The notes under the pieces: generated by a model | What the model saw: only the letters and a program-made list of their open reading frames with translations | Database searches by the model: none | Told to the model about the DNA's origin: nothing | In this document: positions 20,850 through 33,707 of the stretch, one piece after another | Position numbering within the stretch: the first letter of the stretch is position 1 | Layout: each line of letters begins with the position of its first letter | Assembly (NCBI GenBank): GCA_022605955.1 | Contig: JAKCOZ010000001.1 | Coordinates: 73,848,520 to 73,912,519, forward strand | Length of the DNA: 64,000 nucleotides | Reading direction: 5' to 3' | DNA from: Rallus limicola | Lineage: Eukaryota; Chordata; Aves; Gruiformes; Rallidae | Translations under genes and position numbers: made by a program

Positions 20850-23800
20850 TAAATCCTCAGGCCTCCACTTTTGACTGGCTAGGCACTTCCAAAGGCCTAG
20901 AGACATCCAGCAAGAAAAGACTAGGTTGGGGATTAGGCAAAATTTAAGCCTGAATTCAGGTTGAAAACTGCCATTAATGCTCTCAGCTGCAAGGTGGTAT
21001 GGCAGGAAAGATACTCAAAGCATGCCTCAGGGCCGCCAGCAAGAAGCAGAGGCTGCAGCTGAGCAGCACGGGGCACCACCCCACATGGACTCAGCTGTAT
21101 AGTCGGGGGTTCAGACTGTCAGCTCTCAAAGCAACAACTTTCCTTCACTCAAAGCAGAAAGAGGAAAAATAATAAAGCTTTCATTAAAATAAACCACCCA
21201 TATTCTCAGATAAAGACCTGATAACAGAGAAGTTACTCCTTCAAGGGAGGAGGAAAAAAAAAAAAGGGGGCTTTCCACCCTTAGTTGCTTCATATTCCTT
21301 GTAATAAGCTATTCTGCGATCATTAGAGAGGTTTACAGTGTAGAAATAATGCCAAGAGGAAGAAACATAGAGGCTAAGTTCTTAATTTAATTTTTGAAAG
21401 TGAAAAGTCTCTTCTGTAAAAGCGACACCTCTGCTTTTTCTGAGCTACCTATCGGTTGAAGTACTTAGTGTTTGGCTACGTCTGCATGTACATTATGAAG
21501 TTACCATGCTGTTATGGTTATTATCGACGAAACTCTTCAAAGGAGAGGTTTTTCTGTCAACTGTGAAATGCAGTGTGTTTATGCAACACAGAAAATAAGA
21601 TGATGCTCCTCACCCTACTGTTTTAAGTCCACGCTTTATGAAACTATCATTAGGTTTTTATATTACTGTAAGAGGCTGGAAAACAAAATACTGCTCTCAG
21701 AAAATTATACAAAACCCATGGGTTTTTTTTAGATATAACTTCAGGTCTCATTTACCCTTATATTTGACACAAATGAAAATAAAACAGCATTTTAAGCTCC
21801 TGGAAATGACAATATCATGTTATCTAGATAAGTAACACAAAGCTATTATTGAAATTCTGATAGCATTTGCTTTACTGGTAAAGGAAAATTACCTGTAATG
21901 CATAGTTTAAATAATTACTTTTAAACAAAAGCTTCTTTTCTACATCGCTTATTTATCTTCTGAGACCAGCTCAGCGGGGCTATGTATTTTATTAAAATTG
22001 CCTTCAGACTACTAATGGCAGGGTGTGTGTTAGCACAGGAGAAAGGACGGCCGTTTGACTTCTGTTCCTAATATTGGGAGTCGGTCCAGGCACTGAAGAG
22101 CCAGCACTCTGCTGTGCATTTAAGTTAGCAGCACTTGGCTCGCTAACGACACTGGCAACAGCGTTTCAGGATGATGGGTCAGACAGACTGGAAAGCTTAT
22201 AATTGTGCTTACAGCAACAACAAAACACAAGTCTGAAATCCCTTTTACTGATGTTTCACTCGGTATCAAGTCTCCCAATTGGAAATTACTTTGTGAGCTC
22301 TTGCCCATTATTTCTCCATCCTCTTTCTCTCACACTGAACCTTGGATGTTCCCTGTGCCGTATCAGGAAGTGATAGAACAACTGCAAGCTACTCTGTGGT
22401 GAGTTTATGTGGCAGATAACTTTCTTGTAGATCTTGTTTCCTCTCAGAGGAAGCCACAGTCAGAGAGTGCTTTGATCCATGAAGCACGGGCACTGAAACC
22501 TGAAGTCCTCCTTCCGGAGGGGCCATGGAGCAAATACACATCTGCACCCGGGGCTGCAGCTATGTACCCTGGGCACAGGTCTTACCTGCCCCACAGGAAC
22601 AGGAGAACTCCCAGCTCAGTTTGGTCACTCCATCACCACCACGCCTTTCACAGGAAAAGCATACACATCTATATTCTCACATACTTACATTGAGCCAGTT
22701 AAATCATCATCATCTATATGTGATTACTTATTCTCACAGTTAAATTTATCTGTTTGGCATCTTTTAAGTAATTTAAAGCCCTAGAAATCAAACCCCATGA
22801 TTTTTCACATGAGCAAACTGCTACTTACACTTCAAAACTGAATTTGGTAAATTAGGCACTCCTGTATCATCAGATATCTGACTATAAGCAAAAAAGACAA
22901 CAAAAACCTCCTGAAGTTTTGTAAATAATCACAATATAGGCTAAAGAGAGAAAGCAGAATTTATCTACTGCAGTGACCCTGTATTTCAGTGAAGCTTAAT
23001 GGCTCCAGAAAGCTAACGTTTGCTGAAATTTTAACTAAATTTAAGTGACACTTAAGGATAAGCACAAAAACGTTCTCTAGCTGATTTTCACAGGTTCAGA
23101 GGTGCCCACACACCACATAAGCTTCAGAAGGAGACTTTCTCATCACCTCCCAAAGACTGCCCAGGTGCCCGACTCTTCCAGGTAAACCGGACCAATGCCT
23201 CCCAGCAGAAAGCAGCATTACTAAACACACACAGAAAGCAGAAAAGGTAAATAAAGCTCTTCACTAGATTTTTTTTTTCCTAAATAAAGAGTACTTCTAC
23301 TTTCAGAAAAAATGGGCAATAAGCTAACACCCACACATAAGCCACAAAGTCAAAAAAAGGGCAAAACCTTTCAGAAACATTGCCCCTCATCTGACCAGGG
23401 CTGGTTAGATCCCAGGGACTGGAAAAATCAACAGGACTTCCCAGAGGGAAGTATGAATGAAATACTTGGACTTTTGACTACTTATTCCCATTATCTGGGT
23501 TTTCAAAGAAAATCATGCACCTATCACAAAGTGTACCCATGTGCAGGACACACACAAACCAACTTGTTCAGAGGGGGGAGGCAAAGGAATCACTTATCTT
23601 CAGGGAACACTTAGCAATGCTCCTTAATTGTGGGAATTTTCTGTGTAAAAATAGTGTTTCTGAAAAGCAAGCAAAATCAATAGCAGAAAAATGACGAGGT
23701 GAACTCTGACCCGTAGAGGTAAAAAGAATCCAGCTATGCACATATAACATTAGCTCCCTAGTAAAAAGAAATTGGAAACAAGCATATAACCCAACATATC

Positions 23801-24020
23801 ACAAGTTCATATCCCAAGCAGATTGATCCAAGGCATTTCTAGATTGATGACATTTATCCAAGACTCTAGTGCTACCTTCTCACTCCCTCTCTCATCTCAG
23901 CTGCCCTAGCAACTGTGCTTTCAGAAGAGGTGACATTTGATCAGTCATCTACACTGCTGTTCCTTAGAGCCACATGATTTTCATTGCTTACCATATTTAG
24001 GCAAGAGATCACCACCTATC
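20850..24020. other. Non-coding stretch with weak exon-like signals
   Basis: No gene is recognised. The part 22080-22330 reads like constrained non-coding DNA. On the minus strand a donor GGCAG|GTAAGACC borders 22586-22644, which is open in one frame and cysteine-bearing, but its acceptor (TTTTCCTGTGAAAG) is only moderate. Polypyrimidine and poly-T runs occur near 23271-23280. Confidence 0.45.
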
Positions 24021-24291
24021 CTAATTGTGCTGCTTTTGCCTGGGACAGAGTTCAGCTGGTATGAGGCTGTGGTTTGGATTTGTGCCGGAAACAGTGTTGC
24101 TAACACAGGGATGGTTCCGTTACTGCTGAGCAGCCCTTGCACAGAGACAAGGCCTTTTCTGCTTACAGCCCACCCCACCCCACCAGCAGGCAGGCTGAGG
24201 GTGCACAAGGAGGTGGGAGGGGACACAGGTGGCACAGCTGACACCTGCTGACCAAAGGGACATTCCATACCATAGGGCATCACGGTGAGCT

Positions 24292-24297
24292 TATAAA
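24292..24297 (+). promoter_or_regulatory. TATA box of the solo LTR
   Basis: TATAAA lies inside the LTR about 190 bp upstream of its poly(A) signal, at the place where the U3 promoter of this LTR family carries it. Confidence 0.7.
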
Positions 24298-24477
24298 GTT
24301 GAGGGAAGAAGGAGAAAGAGGGACATGTTGCAGATGATAGCTTTTGTCTTCCTGCATCACTGTTGCACATTATGGAGCCCTGCTTTCTTGGAGATGGCTG
24401 AAGACCTGCCTGCCCATGAAAGTGGTGATGGAATTCCCTGTTTTGCTTTGCTTGCATGTGCATCTTTTGTTTTAGTT

Positions 24478-24483
24478 ATTAAA
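24478..24483 (+). terminator. Poly(A) signal of the solo LTR
   Basis: ATTAAA occurs in the LTR 3' part, in the context GTTATTAAACTGTCATCTC, as in related avian LTRs. Confidence 0.65.
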
Positions 24484-24609
24484 CTGTCATCTCAACCCAA
24501 AAGTTTTCTCATTTTTCCCCTTTTGACTCTCTCCTCCATCCTGCCAGGGAAGGAAGCAAGCAGCTGTGTGGGGATGAGCTGCTGGCTGGGGTTAATCCAC
24601 AGCACAAAT

Positions 24610-27600
24610 GTGATACCCAAACCCATCAAGATAACTTTAAAAAAATCTGGTCTTGGTTGCATTGAAAGTTTTTTTTTTTTTAAAGAGACATATTAATTGC
24701 TTCTGCTTGTAAGAATGGGATATGGGATATTTCCCACCTGTTTTCTGGTGCACTCAGGTTTTTTCAGTTACCATTTCTCCTCTGGTCCCATTCTCATAGA
24801 CATACCAGTGGAGGATATACATGATTTTAACTTGTGCCATCTAGGAACAGCCATCCACCAATTCTCAGTTACCTGAGCAACTGAAGGGACAAGAACTTTA
24901 TCCTAAGTTTCTTCAGTGCTAGAAAATCACTCTAATTCCTTCTTAAGTGACAGTTCAGGCAGTTTAAATCCACAGAGAAATAAAACAAGCACTCTTGCAT
25001 ATGAACACTCCAATAAAACATCCCGATATGATGTGGACTTGATGCTTTGACAGAACTGTGATAGCCTGTAGACCTGTTAGGTCTACAGATCAATCACACA
25101 GAGGTACCCGCTCACAAGGCCCTCTTGCAAACATCCATCAATCATGGCTTTTTACAAAAACCAGCTCAAACCAAACCGAAATGAAAGCCATCCACGCAAA
25201 TAGAAGATTCAGATCTCAAAGTTCAGGATGACACAGAAAACAAATGGTGTGCAAGAAGAGAGGCTTCCTCCCTTCCCAGCCACACTCAGAAATGCATGCA
25301 AATGTTGTGAGCTTTCAGATTACCAATTTAGTAGTTGGGTTTCATTCTGAGACCTTTTTGGAGGGGAAGTAATACAGTAACAGCAATTCCTCCCAACCCA
25401 CTTCCCACCGTCGCCACACAGACTCAAATTTTCAGGTTGACCAAAACCATATCTGCAACAGAAAATGGGATTATAATGAGAGCTTCCCTGAGAACATTTA
25501 TATTATTTACCAAACCAGAAGCAAAATCTAAGACAAGCATACAACCTCAAACTCTTTTTCATTGTTTCACAGAGCTATCCTCTCCAGCCTACAATGGGTG
25601 TCCAAATTGCAGACTGAAGATTTAACATACTTTACCACATCTGCATGAAGGAAGTTTCTGCAACTGTACCAGTACACACACTTTCTCATTAAACATTATA
25701 CAGAGGGAAAAGTCATTAAAAAATATATTTTATTTGGGAAAAAGTAAAATAATTTGGTTTTAATGACTTTAAGACAACCTATCCAGACAAAAATCCCCAT
25801 ACCCTCCCTCTCCCCCACTTTTAATCTCTGTCTGCTTTTCATTTTCATCAGTAAGTTCTGCCACATGGTTCAAATTTTTTTATAGATTAATCTTTCTCTT
25901 ATATTTTTTAAAAAATATATTAAACTGTAGGGATAAACAAAAGGTAGATATGTCTACACATACATTTGTATACATGTGTTTGACAACCATCTTCTCCAGG
26001 CTTTCCATTTCACTTGCTTCCACTTTAACTGTAAACTCTTTGTAACTGATTCTTTCTAGTCTTACACTTACAGTCCGAATTTGATTTGAGTTTATAGTAA
26101 CATAATGCTTATATGCTAAGGAACTACAATAAGAAACAACTTGCTATTTCTATTGTATGGAAGGACACATCTATGAAAATCAAAAGGACCATGTGGAAAG
26201 ATAATTTATAAATATTTATGAGTTGAACATATCCTGATCAAAGGCAGTGGAAACGGAGGCTGAGCCTAAAGAATTATCCTAAGTCTGTCATACTTTAACT
26301 ACCAGTTCCCAGCAGTCAACTAAACTGTTATGAGAAAGCACAGAAACTGAGCTTTAATGCTAAACATATGACCCAACTCACATAGGGAGACGGCCTGATG
26401 CATTACACTGGTTTACTCGGAGATAATGTAACTTGACAGCAACAAACAGATGCCAATGTATGGTTTCAAAAATTTCAAGAAAGCATTTGCAAATTACAAA
26501 AACCCCAAACAAACCCGGAAGATAAGTTCTTCCAAACCAAGCAACACATCCCTAATCATCCTCATGTACAGCTTGTTAGAGCTCTATTAGTGACACACAC
26601 AGTGAAAACACAAATCCTTCATTCTCAGAAACATTTTGCAACTAAAAATCTGTTTTTACAATGCTGCCATTTAGTTTGTATTGATGAGTTCTCGTAAGTG
26701 CTAGGGACCAAATTATAACAGTTTAGAAAATGAGTTATTATTTTATCAGCTGCGAACTTCTTTTGACCTCAGAGCTTGAGTCTAGCTTGCTCTACATCCC
26801 CGCAAACCTCTTAGCCTCATGCTATGTGTTGCTAGAAGTCCTCTCCAAAAAGCAGCACAGTGCCACTACACTGATGGCTGTGTGGATGAGCAAGGGAGGC
26901 GCTCGCTGCCCCATGGAGCTTATCATCCCTATGTCAGACAAAGCACGACAGGTGGACCCAGCAGGGAATCTCAAACAGAGCAATTTTGGTGTTATTTAGA
27001 TCTTCTGGAGCTCTGAATATTAAAATTTAAATGTATTCTCTGAAATCTGTAGGAGGGGAAGGAACATCAAGGATTCTTACTCCAGCGTGCTATGAAGAAA
27101 AGGCAGAGAAGCAGAAATACACCAATCACTCCTGGTTTGAGTGAGCTCTACCTTTTAAAACAAAATCACAGGGCCAAGTACTGCACATTCACTCAGGCAC
27201 ATCTTACGTGTCAATAGCTTTGTCTCAGTGAGAAGCCAAGAAAGACTGCAGGACAATTTATATAATTGACTGGATCAGTAACTACACCTGTTATTAAGAT
27301 TACTTGACACAAGCTATTAAACAACTACCTGCAGTTGATTGTACTCCCCCCAATATTTTGCCCTTTCAGCTGATTTATCTATGCTGCGTGACTGCCTCAG
27401 GCTGAGCATTTTGGAAACTGTACAACTTTTTCCAAGAGCAAGGTTAAGGAATATTAGGTTTAAAATTCCTCGAGCTCTCCCTCTGAAAAGAACTCCACTG
27501 CTTCAAGCTTCAGAGGAAGGTTTGAAATCTGGCAGCCTAGCTGTGGCTTTTGTCCCTGAGAAAAGCCTTTTGTCCTCGGATGTGCCCCAAGTAAGCCCTC

Positions 27601-28010
27601 AGAGAACTGCACTTCACAAAGACAGTTCCTAAGGATGAATGCTTGGTGTTCCAGAGTTGTTATTGTGCTTTCATTAGCAGCACAGTTTTTATATGAAAGC
27701 AACCACTGCTGCATCTTGATTATATTGTATTTCACCTTCACCCCATTTAAAAACCATGTAGAACAGAGAATGAGAATCAAGTAATCAAATGAGTCTTCAA
27801 AGAAGAGAACATGGTGAAGTTATAGCTATCACACAAACACCTTAGTAAAACACTTCCTGAAGTTATGACAACACCAGCCCAGCCGTCCACACAACACAGC
27901 TGTCACCCTCTAACCACACAAGCTTGTCCAAGCAGCTCTCATACACTGCCATCTATTACATCAGCTCATTATTCCCCAGCTTTTATTGCATTTCTCCTCA
28001 AGCTGCCCTC
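24610..28010. other. Non-coding stretch, no gene seen
   Basis: This stretch is AT-rich. Tracts such as AAAATATATTTTATTTGG (25718-25737) and runs of T and A near 25880-25920 are low complexity. The frame at 27339-27632 is open for 97 codons but has no recognisable motif. A possible ancient repeat is at 26388-26440. Confidence 0.5.
26388..26440. repeat. Possible ancient palindromic repeat fragment
   Basis: GGCCTGATGCATTACACTGG followed by TTTACTCGGAGATAATGTAAC resembles an old amniote family with blocks such as GGCCTGAT, TTACACTGGTGTAAATCGGAG and TAACTCCATTGA, common in turtles and archosaurs. It is short and diverged. Confidence 0.3.
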
Positions 28011-28230
28011 TCGCAGCAGGGAAGCAGTCTCTGCCCCATGGCAGGTGAGGATCCAGCAAAGGGAAGCATTTCCCTGCACTTACACAGAAAGGTTGCGAAG
28101 GAACAGGGAACTCAACCCGACTGTGCAGGTCCCGGGCCAGCCTCATCTCCCAGAACTGAGCCAACCGGCTGCCAAGTCACATCAGCATTTCCAGAGATGC
28201 CACCGACAAGTAAGAAAACACACCTCTTAC

Positions 28231-28293
28231 CTGACAAGTCTCCCAGCTTAAATTCTCAACTCCTCTTCCTTTTATTTTCTTCTGCTTCCAACA
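28231..28293 (-). other. Candidate 63-nt exon with strong splice signals (unconfirmed)
   Basis: On the minus strand a long, almost pure pyrimidine tract ending CCTCTCTCTGCCTTCAG precedes position 28293, and the donor GTCAG|GTAAGAGG follows 28231. Both signals are close to ideal. The 63 nt between equal 21 codons and only one frame is open, reading CWKQKKIKGRGVENLSWETC then Q. The composition is basic and not family-specific. It may be a cassette or non-coding RNA exon of a minus-strand transcript, or a chance pseudo-exon. An oppositely oriented plus-strand micro-exon-like pair of signals lies nearby at 28017-28044. Confidence 0.28.
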
Positions 28294-28703
28294 CTGAAGG
28301 CAGAGAGAGGAAAAAAAAGAAAACAATATATCAAGGGAAGAACCACAACTCTCTCTTTCAAAACCTTCTTCATATTCATTACGTCATTTTATCCTAAGCA
28401 AAAATATCAAGGAAGTGTGGCTTCCCCATTCATTTTCCACAGAACTCAGGTCAGGCCCTTCACCAAGCTTTCCCTAGAATAGGAGATGCTGAACCTGAAA
28501 GCAAGACCTGCAGCACCAGAAGAAGAGGGAGGATCTCGTTAAAGGAAAACTACGTGGAGAGAAGCAATGGGTATTAAGGAAGAGGTGGGGATTAGGACCC
28601 CAGAACAGTGAGGTGCTTATTCACAGAACTGCAAGAATACATGTAACTTGAATTAATTACAAGTCTCTACTCAGATGGACACAAACCGACACAGGAACCT
28701 TCA

Positions 28704-28729
28704 GGGTCTGCGGGGTGGGGAGGAGGGGG
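28704..28729 (+). other. Canonical G-quadruplex motif
   Basis: Four G tracts (GGG 28704-28706, GGGG 28712-28715, GGGG 28717-28720, GGGGG 28725-28729) are separated by loops of 5, 1 and 4 nt, which meets the usual G3+N1-7 rule. It lies in a purine-rich patch that continues to about 28757. Confidence 0.6.
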
Positions 28730-28784
28730 TGAAGGAGAGAGGAGAGGGACAAGTGGAAAACTGAGCTGCAGTCAGCTGAAATCG

Positions 28785-29045
28785 ATAGAAAGACTGACAG
28801 TAACTTCAATGGATTTTGGATCATACACAAAGAAGCAGCATAAAAAAACGCAGCAGGAACAGGGAGAATAAATGAGAAAGCAGATTAATAACTCCAAGAA
28901 ATATTATTAATACAACTTAAGAATAGCTGGGGAATTGCAAGAATAGGGTTAGATCCTGCTCTTCAGGCTGATAAACCCTGGCTTCCTCCATCAAAATCAA
29001 TGGAGCAGTTTTAGATTTACATCAGTGTAACTAAGAACAAAATCA
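28785..29045. repeat. Ancient palindromic amniote repeat, diverged copies
   Basis: GTAACTTCAATGGATTTTGGA (about 28800-28820) and, further on, GGTTAGATCCTGCTCTTCAGG, CTCCATCAAAATCAATGGAG and TTTACATCAGTGTAACTAAG match blocks of an old palindromic family seen in turtles, crocodilians and birds (TCAATGGAG, TTACACTGGTGTAA, GATCCTGCTC). CTCCAT at 28986-28991 and ATGGAG at 29000-29005 still form inverted arms around an 8-nt spacer. The family name is not certain. Confidence 0.45.
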
Positions 29046-29049
29046 AATT

Positions 29050-31825
29050 AAGGACTACAGAGTAACTGGAGAAAAACCAAGCATTATTGAGCGTTCCAAC
29101 ACTGGGAGGCACTCAGATACTATAGTGCTGAAGGCCACATTACTAGATTGATTAAATGATTGATCCATCAGTAGGAGATTTGTCCAATATGGGGAGGAGG
29201 CAGAGAGCTTTAAGTCAAGACTACTAATCAGTTATTATTTATACTTTCTATATACTATAAAAATGCAAAGGAGGTGCTTTAAAGAATTTGCAGTAACAAT
29301 AATTCCCAGTTACTTCCCACTCCTGAGAATAGTTCTAGCATGTTTCTTCAACATTTTAAAGGTGTTCTGAAAAAAAGTTTCACAACAAAATCCCAGGACT
29401 TTCACGTTCTCATTTAGATCATCCCTCCTTCTTTTGAGTCTTACAGACCGATACTGAAGGCTGCAAAAACTAAACCCAGAGCTATTTATGCTAGTAGACA
29501 CCCATTATTTTCTTGGGTGAACAACTTACTCTACACTGCGCCTTGCTAGGGTCATCCTGAGTTTTGTATACAACTATGAAAGTAGCAGTTTCTTTTCAAG
29601 TTTCATGCTCCCACAAACACAGACTAGTTTCTTTCAGACATCTACTTTCACTAATGCATTGCCATGCCTTGTGTCATGTACACACTGCCTCTGTTCTACA
29701 AAACACAAACCTTAATAAAAAGTAAAGCTCTGACTTTAAGTAATCTTCCTTACCTTGTATTTACTCCTTATTTCCTTCTAAAATCTCTGGAATTATCACA
29801 TTGTACCTAAGCCTTTACCGCTAAGATTCCAAATGACTTCAGTGTTATCTGGGTTTATTGCAAATAAAAAATATCCCACCTAGTTTCCCTTTAATTTCCA
29901 CATAATACTGTTATTTCTAATGGATACCTTCAACAAAATTGCATTTTGTGACATCTGTCACCCATACATGCCTACATTTTTTCACTCTTAAGTAGCTGGC
30001 CTACAGACACACACACACAAGAGGGCTAATACTAGTAACCCAGGGAAATCTTTTTAAGCTCAAATTGTAGAGATTTATGTTTAACTAAGTGAAACAAGAG
30101 GTTCTATCTAGTTCCTGCTCCCATAGGTAGACTTTGATTAATAATTGCAAGTTCAGTACCTGTATTCCAACTTGTAATCAGACCATTTAAAGAAAATCAC
30201 AGATTTGATTTTCAAGTAAGTTTATTTAATAAAAAAAAAAACCCAAACAAACACCTTTGAAAGAAGAACACTGATTTCCCTTCGGAGAGCATTATGTCCT
30301 CAGCTAGATTATTTTCTCACAGGATTCATCCAGGCTTTTCAAAAACGCAAGGCAACTTTAACCAGAACAAAAAGGAACATTTCCTACAATGCTGCAGAGC
30401 AGTAAGCAGGAAGTTACACCTTCTCACATGGAAGGTGACTCTGTTTTTCATACATGTGCATTTATAACAGGGTTGTGTCAAACACAGCATGACACACAAA
30501 GCACTAAACAACATTCTTCTATTTACTTTGTATATCACTGACAGGTGGAAAGGCATGTGCTGTTATTACTATTATATGTCAACTTATTCTTAAATACAGT
30601 TTCAGAAAGAAACTATGTGGGTTTTTTTCCAGCATTTCCATGGGAGTTACATACATTTCGATGCCAAAAATCAAAACCATCGCAATCAAAAAGACAGATA
30701 CCAAAACACAAAAGGAACTTTACAAGGTTCCACTGGGATGTTTGATCATGTTTGCTCAGCTTTACTGGGAGATTAGGCTCTTAACTATAACAAATTTTTT
30801 ACAGATTACAAGTTAGTAAATAGGACACCAGAACATGTACCTATGACCAAAATTTAGAGCTCTGTTTTGGATGTAACAGCCTTGTACTTGAGAGTATCAT
30901 CTGCCGTATGGAGGAAATGGAGCAGAAAATCTTTCTGTAAGTCACCATTTCCCTTTCTTCCATCTTCCAAAAATAAACAAATTAAAGACATTGTGAAAGG
31001 TTTACAGTAAGACCCATGCAAAACTTTCACCACAAAATGTAAAAATCCCTCATGCTTCATTACAAATCTGAAAAACAAGACAGAATCAAGCAAACAACTT
31101 TCACACAATGATTAAGAGTGTTAAAACAGAAACTACAGAAAAACTCTGAGATTGAGAAAGTACTAGGATTTTAAGAAGTTATTTCAAGTAGTGTTTTCAT
31201 ATGGTGTGGCCAAAAGCCAGGGAAAATTAGTATTTTCAGAAACTGAAAACCATCTCGATGGGCAAGAACTCTTGCAAACCAGTTAAAAAAGTCATTTGCA
31301 TATCATCTCTGACATCCCCAAAATTATGTTTGCTAACAGTATATCTTTATCTTCAGGTGCAAACAACTTGCTTCAACAGTTAAAAAAACTTCATCATTCA
31401 AGAGGATTTCAGGGGGCTCAGGAAATCTTTCAGAATTAGGCTAGAATTAGACAAGAAATGACACAAAGCAAACCACCTGTATTAACCACCCACAAAAATA
31501 GCAACTGGCCTTCTGGCTCTCCTTTTGTGAATTTACTCTGCAAGCAGTTCCCATCATTTCAACAAATTCCCCTCCCAAACGGTTCTGGGAATCTTGGTTT
31601 TATGTTTTTCAAGTCCTAGGTAGTGACCTCTCAAAGACAGGTACTATCTTCACACAACTTGTCCATAAAGTGCTCGCTGCAGTTGAGTTTCCAGTTCCCA
31701 CCTGCAGTTTTAGGGTACTGTTATTTGAGATGCTGCAGTAGAACACATTAACATCCCTTGGGCTTCCATCTTGTCCTTCAGCGCCCACAACAGATGTTTA
31801 AGGAAAGAAAGCACAAAGCTGGACA
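29050..31825. other. Non-coding stretch, no gene seen
   Basis: Low-complexity pieces include (AC)n at 30007-30019 and an A/C-rich run at 30230-30252. Open frames are short and AT-rich. No repeat or gene could be assigned. Confidence 0.5.
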
Positions 31826-31830
31826 CTTCA

Positions 31831-32057
31831 AATCATAGAATAAGTTGGGTCAGAAACGTCCCTTAAGGTTAATGGTTGGACTCAATGTTCTAATACTACC
31901 AAGTCCACCACTAAACCATGTCCCTAAGTGTCCTGCCTATATATATATGTATAATGTCTTTTAAATAGCTCCGGGGATGGAAACTCAAACGCTTCCCTGA
32001 GCAGCCTGTCCCAGTACCTGGCAACCCTTTCAGTGAAGAAATTTGAACTTGAACCTA
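31831..32057 (-). mobile_element. CR1 LINE 3' end, minus strand
   Basis: AATCATAGAATAAGTTGGGTC starts the copy (reverse complement of the CR1 octamer end). It is followed by ATGGTTGGACTCAATGTTC, CCAAGTCCACCACTAAACCA and GAGCAGCCTGTCCCAGTACC, the usual CR1 order. A short AT insertion/expansion (TATATATATATGTATAATG) sits around 31939. No intact frame remains. Confidence 0.9.
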
Positions 32058-32689
32058 CAAAAGACTGGAAGAGCAGCTTGAAAGTAATAAACTGCTCTGT
32101 TCATTGCACTGAGGTGTTAACACTGATCACCCAAGAATGACAATAAAAGGATTAATAGTTTAAACTATTTCAAGGCTTATATAAGAAAAAAGAAACAGGT
32201 TGCATAAAGTGCTATGTGACTTCCCACTGATGTTGTGGGAGCGTGGTATTTCAGAGAGAACCTGTTTAGCCTCCTCCCATCCCAACAAGTAACCAGCCTC
32301 ATCACACAGCCTAACACAGAACAACCATCACGTAAACTAGAGAGGGATAAATTCAAGTGGCTCAGAGTTCAAAAATAACATCCCACTTAAGTGAAAGGAA
32401 CAAGCGGAGCTGAATTTGTAGGCGACCGCAGAAGGGTATTTACACCCTCTTCTACCCTCCTCTGCTCTCAGTGCAACACTTGTACAGAAAATTTCTTAAA
32501 TCAGATATGGCAGAACCACTAATAATCCATTTGCACTCAGAGTGAGCTTGGCTAATGAATTCAAATGAGAGCAGAAGCAAGCCACAGACTGCCAGGTTTT
32601 TAATATCCTCATATTTTCTAGTAATGGTGTAATTGTAATTAATGTTTACGTTGTTGTGTATTTTACTGTTGAGTTTTTAAAGTCCTCTG

Positions 32690-32740
32690 GTATCCCTTTG
32701 GGATATACAGCACTATATAAATGTAAGTTGTTATTATCAA
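32690..32740 (+). repeat. Ancient L3/CR1-like or Deu-SINE-type 3' tail
   Basis: CCCTTTGGGATATACAGCACT, then TATATAAATGTAAGTTGTTA and TTATC, matches the same tail type as 609-674 (CTTTGGGA, CACTATATAAATG, TTATTAT). The upstream body is not recognisable. Confidence 0.5.
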
Positions 32741-32904
32741 ATAACAATCACCGGCCATTTAAATTACACAATAGCTACCTGATTATACTTAACCAAGTTA
32801 AAGCTCTAATAAAAAATGATTATATATATTCTAAATTAAAGATATTTTTCCCCAGTTCAAAGAATCCAAAGTTCTTTGCATTGAGCATGCAAGTGCTCTG
32901 CAAC

Positions 32905-32990
32905 ACCTGGAGCTTGATCCTGCAGTACTGAAATCAATTAGGACTTTTGCTGTTGCTTTCTATGGAGAAGCAATAAGATACTCAAAGAGT
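32905..32990. repeat. Ancient palindromic amniote repeat fragment
   Basis: GAGCTTGATCCTGCAGTACTG, AAATCAATTAGGACTTTTGC and TTTCTATGGAGAAGC are diverged forms of the blocks GATCCTGCA, TCAATGGGAGTTTTGCC and CAATGGGAGC of the family also seen at 28785-29045. Confidence 0.4.
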
Positions 32991-33707
32991 CAAAGATCCT
33001 GACAATTCTACCTTTATGAAGCAGTAAAATTAAGAATTATTTTGTTTCCCAAAATAATTTCACAGATTATTCATCCTTATCTCTCGTATTGATCCTGATG
33101 CATATAAAACAGTCATTTTGGCTCTATCATCAGTTACATATACAGGCTGTATGTCTGAGAAGTTATTTCAACACAGCATAAGGAACCGTGAGCTTACTCT
33201 CCTAAATCATTTAACTTGGTGCTGCTGCTGCCAATCAGGCTCAGTGTGGAACATGAAGGCAACTTCCTCTCTTTAGTCAGAAGTCCCAACCTCCTGTTCT
33301 TCTGTGATATATCCACAGGGACTCAGACTCCAAAATATTTACCCCTCAGTCTTGTGTGTGAAATAGGCCATGCAACCATGAGAGATATTTTAGGATGCAG
33401 TATAGATTCTGGAAGTGCTGTGGTCAGGCATGCTTCAAAACCCCAAAATCATGCAATCAGTGATGATGAGTGATATTTCGTACATGAACTTTTGCAGGAT
33501 ATTATTTACTTGTCTTTGGACTGTTAGAAATCACATCTTCAAGCTTTGAACCCACCAGAGAAAGAAATAATTTAGCTGAAAGTCTAACATATGAAAACAC
33601 GACTCCGGGACTTAAGGCTAGAGCAAACCTTGCTTTTGCTCTCTCCTAATAAATACCATAAGTCAGGGGAGAAGGGGGAGGTGGGTGAGGTGCGGATGGA
33701 AACATGT

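Larger units (their letters stand above)
24026..24601 (+). mobile_element. Solo ERV LTR (avian ERVL-like)
   Basis: The segment begins TGTGCTGCTTTTGCCTGGGAC and ends near GCTGGCTGGGGTTAATCCACA. Internal blocks such as GTGTTGCTAACACAGGGATG, GACCAAAGGGACATTCCATA, ATGGAGCCCTGCTTTC and TGCCCATGAAAGTGG match a widespread avian ERVL-type LTR known from chicken and other birds. A TATAAA box lies at 24292-24297 and an ATTAAA poly(A) signal at 24478-24483, spaced as in an LTR. No primer-binding site, internal gene or second LTR follows, so it is a solo LTR left by recombination. A clear target-site duplication could not be read. The open frame on the opposite strand (24463-23981, 160 codons) is an artefact of the LTR. 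Confidence 0.9.

Noticed and set aside
22586..22644. Minus-strand 59-nt segment between TGTGAAAG and GGCAG|GTAAGA
   Set aside because: The acceptor is weak, the length is not a multiple of three and the short peptide is not recognisable.
23981..24463. 160-codon minus-strand ORF
   Set aside because: It lies almost entirely within the plus-strand solo LTR and is antisense to it; the openness is incidental.
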